From: Galactobacter sp.
GTDB taxonomy: Bacteria > Actinomycetota > Actinomycetes > Actinomycetales > Micrococcaceae
NCBI GenBank assembly: GCA_022712075.1
Contig: JALAHE010000023.1
Location: 1-6,371 of the forward strand
Length of the DNA: 6,371 nt
Direction: 5' to 3'
The notes beneath the pieces are model-generated. The model was given only the letters and a program-made list of their open reading frames with translations, was not told the DNA's origin and made no database searches. A program made the translations under genes and the position numbers. Within the stretch, counting starts at the first letter, position 1, and the number at the start of each line of letters is the position of its first letter. This document shows positions 5,906-6,371 of the stretch, piece after piece.

Positions 5906-5920
5906 GGCCCCATGCGGGCC
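5906..5920. terminator. Small hairpin between convergent genes
   Basis: GGCCC and GGGCC form a 5-bp all-GC stem around CATGC, inside the 30-bp gap between two convergent stop codons. Position fits a shared terminator for both genes, but the stem is short and no T-run follows on either strand. Confidence 0.3.
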
Positions 5921-5927
5921 GGGCCGC

Positions 5928-6371
5928 TCAGAGAGCAAGCAGCTCCGCCGTGCTCACCACGGTGGCGAACTCGCCGTCCAGGTTGGTGGCGGTGATCCGC
6001 GCGAGCTCCGCCGCCGGGACCACGTTGCCGTCGGGCGCCACGCGGTCGAAGGTGTGCATCGCGTCCAGCGCGAAGTAGGTGTCGTAGCCGAGGTTCCCGG
6101 CCATGCGCGCCGTGGTCTCGCAGCAAGGGTTGGTCGTGATGCCGCAGGTCACCACCTCGCTCAGCCCCTCGCCCTGCAGCCACGAGTGCAGATCGGGCTC
6201 CCCGTAGAAGGAGGAGTTCACGCGCTTGCCCACCACGAGGTCGGCTGGGCCGCCGATCCCGTCCTTGTACTCGTGGCCCGGCTGTCCTGGCGGGAGCGGC
6301 GCGGCGGGGTTGTCGGAATCCGGGTGGACCAGCACCACGGGCCAGCCGCGCTCGCGCCAGCGGGCCAGGAG
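5928..6371 (-). CDS. Isochorismatase-superfamily cysteine hydrolase (5' end outside window)
   Basis: The frame is open from the right edge to TGA at 5930-5928; 147 residues are visible and the N-terminus, with the catalytic Asp, is missing. Visible family marks are a beta strand WPVVLVHPDSD, the loop PLPPGQPG, GKRVNSSFYG carrying the likely catalytic Lys, and GITTNPCCETTARMAGNLGY. The last aligns with the TxxCVExTAR nucleophile motif, so the first Cys of the CC pair is the probable nucleophile. DAMHTFD then matches the conserved strand end. Members hydrolyse amides, vinyl ethers or similar bonds (nicotinamidase, isochorismatase, carbamoylases); the substrate here cannot be assigned. The gene is convergent with the small membrane protein gene, and no link to the other genes is evident. 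Confidence 0.9.
   Translation of the reverse strand, partial: LLARWRERGWPVVLVHPDSDNPAAPLPPGQPGHEYKDGIGGPADLVVGKRVNSSFYGEPDLHSWLQGEGLSEVVTCGITTNPCCETTARMAGNLGYDTYFALDAMHTFDRVAPDGNVVPAAELARITATNLDGEFATVVSTAELLAL

Noticed and set aside
1..6371. CRISPR array, tRNA/rRNA genes, insertion sequence or phage genes
   Set aside because: No regularly spaced repeats, RNA gene signatures, transposase motifs or terminal inverted repeats were seen.

Overview
The window is GC-rich DNA with dense coding, GTG starts, LAxTG-type surface anchoring and a probable leaderless gene. This suggests a high-GC Gram-positive organism (Actinomycetota). An Actinomyces- or Corynebacterium-like surface biology fits, but the genus cannot be fixed from the sequence alone.

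Left part, minus strand: a signal-peptide-bearing, sortase-anchored adhesin (3231 to 1339) is followed 105 bp later by a second minus-strand gene that runs off the left edge (1233 to <1). That gene encodes an ECF-type sigma factor continuous with a zinc-finger (anti-sigma-like) segment, hydrophobic segments and a long Ser/Thr/Pro-rich tail. It looks like a one-piece membrane-tethered sigma factor next to a surface protein. A hairpin just after the adhesin stop codon separates the two genes.

Middle part (3232-3892): the adhesin upstream region holds a perfect CRP/GlxR-type operator and a 16-bp inverted repeat. Beyond it, on the plus strand, lies a phospholipase A2-like reading frame. Its catalytic core is intact, but it has no start codon or signal peptide, so it is probably a decayed gene.

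Right part, plus strand: a MarR-family regulator (3965-4429) overlaps by 4 bp with a FUSC-family membrane protein (4426-5475), forming a two-gene regulator/exporter operon. A palindrome over the -10 region suggests autoregulation. A small two-helix membrane protein (5580-5897) follows. A convergent cysteine hydrolase of the isochorismatase superfamily (minus strand, 5928 to beyond the right edge) closes the window.

The most interesting element is the sigma/anti-sigma fusion paired with the adhesin, together with the cAMP-receptor-type site upstream of the adhesin. The idea that the sigma factor controls the adhesin is inference.
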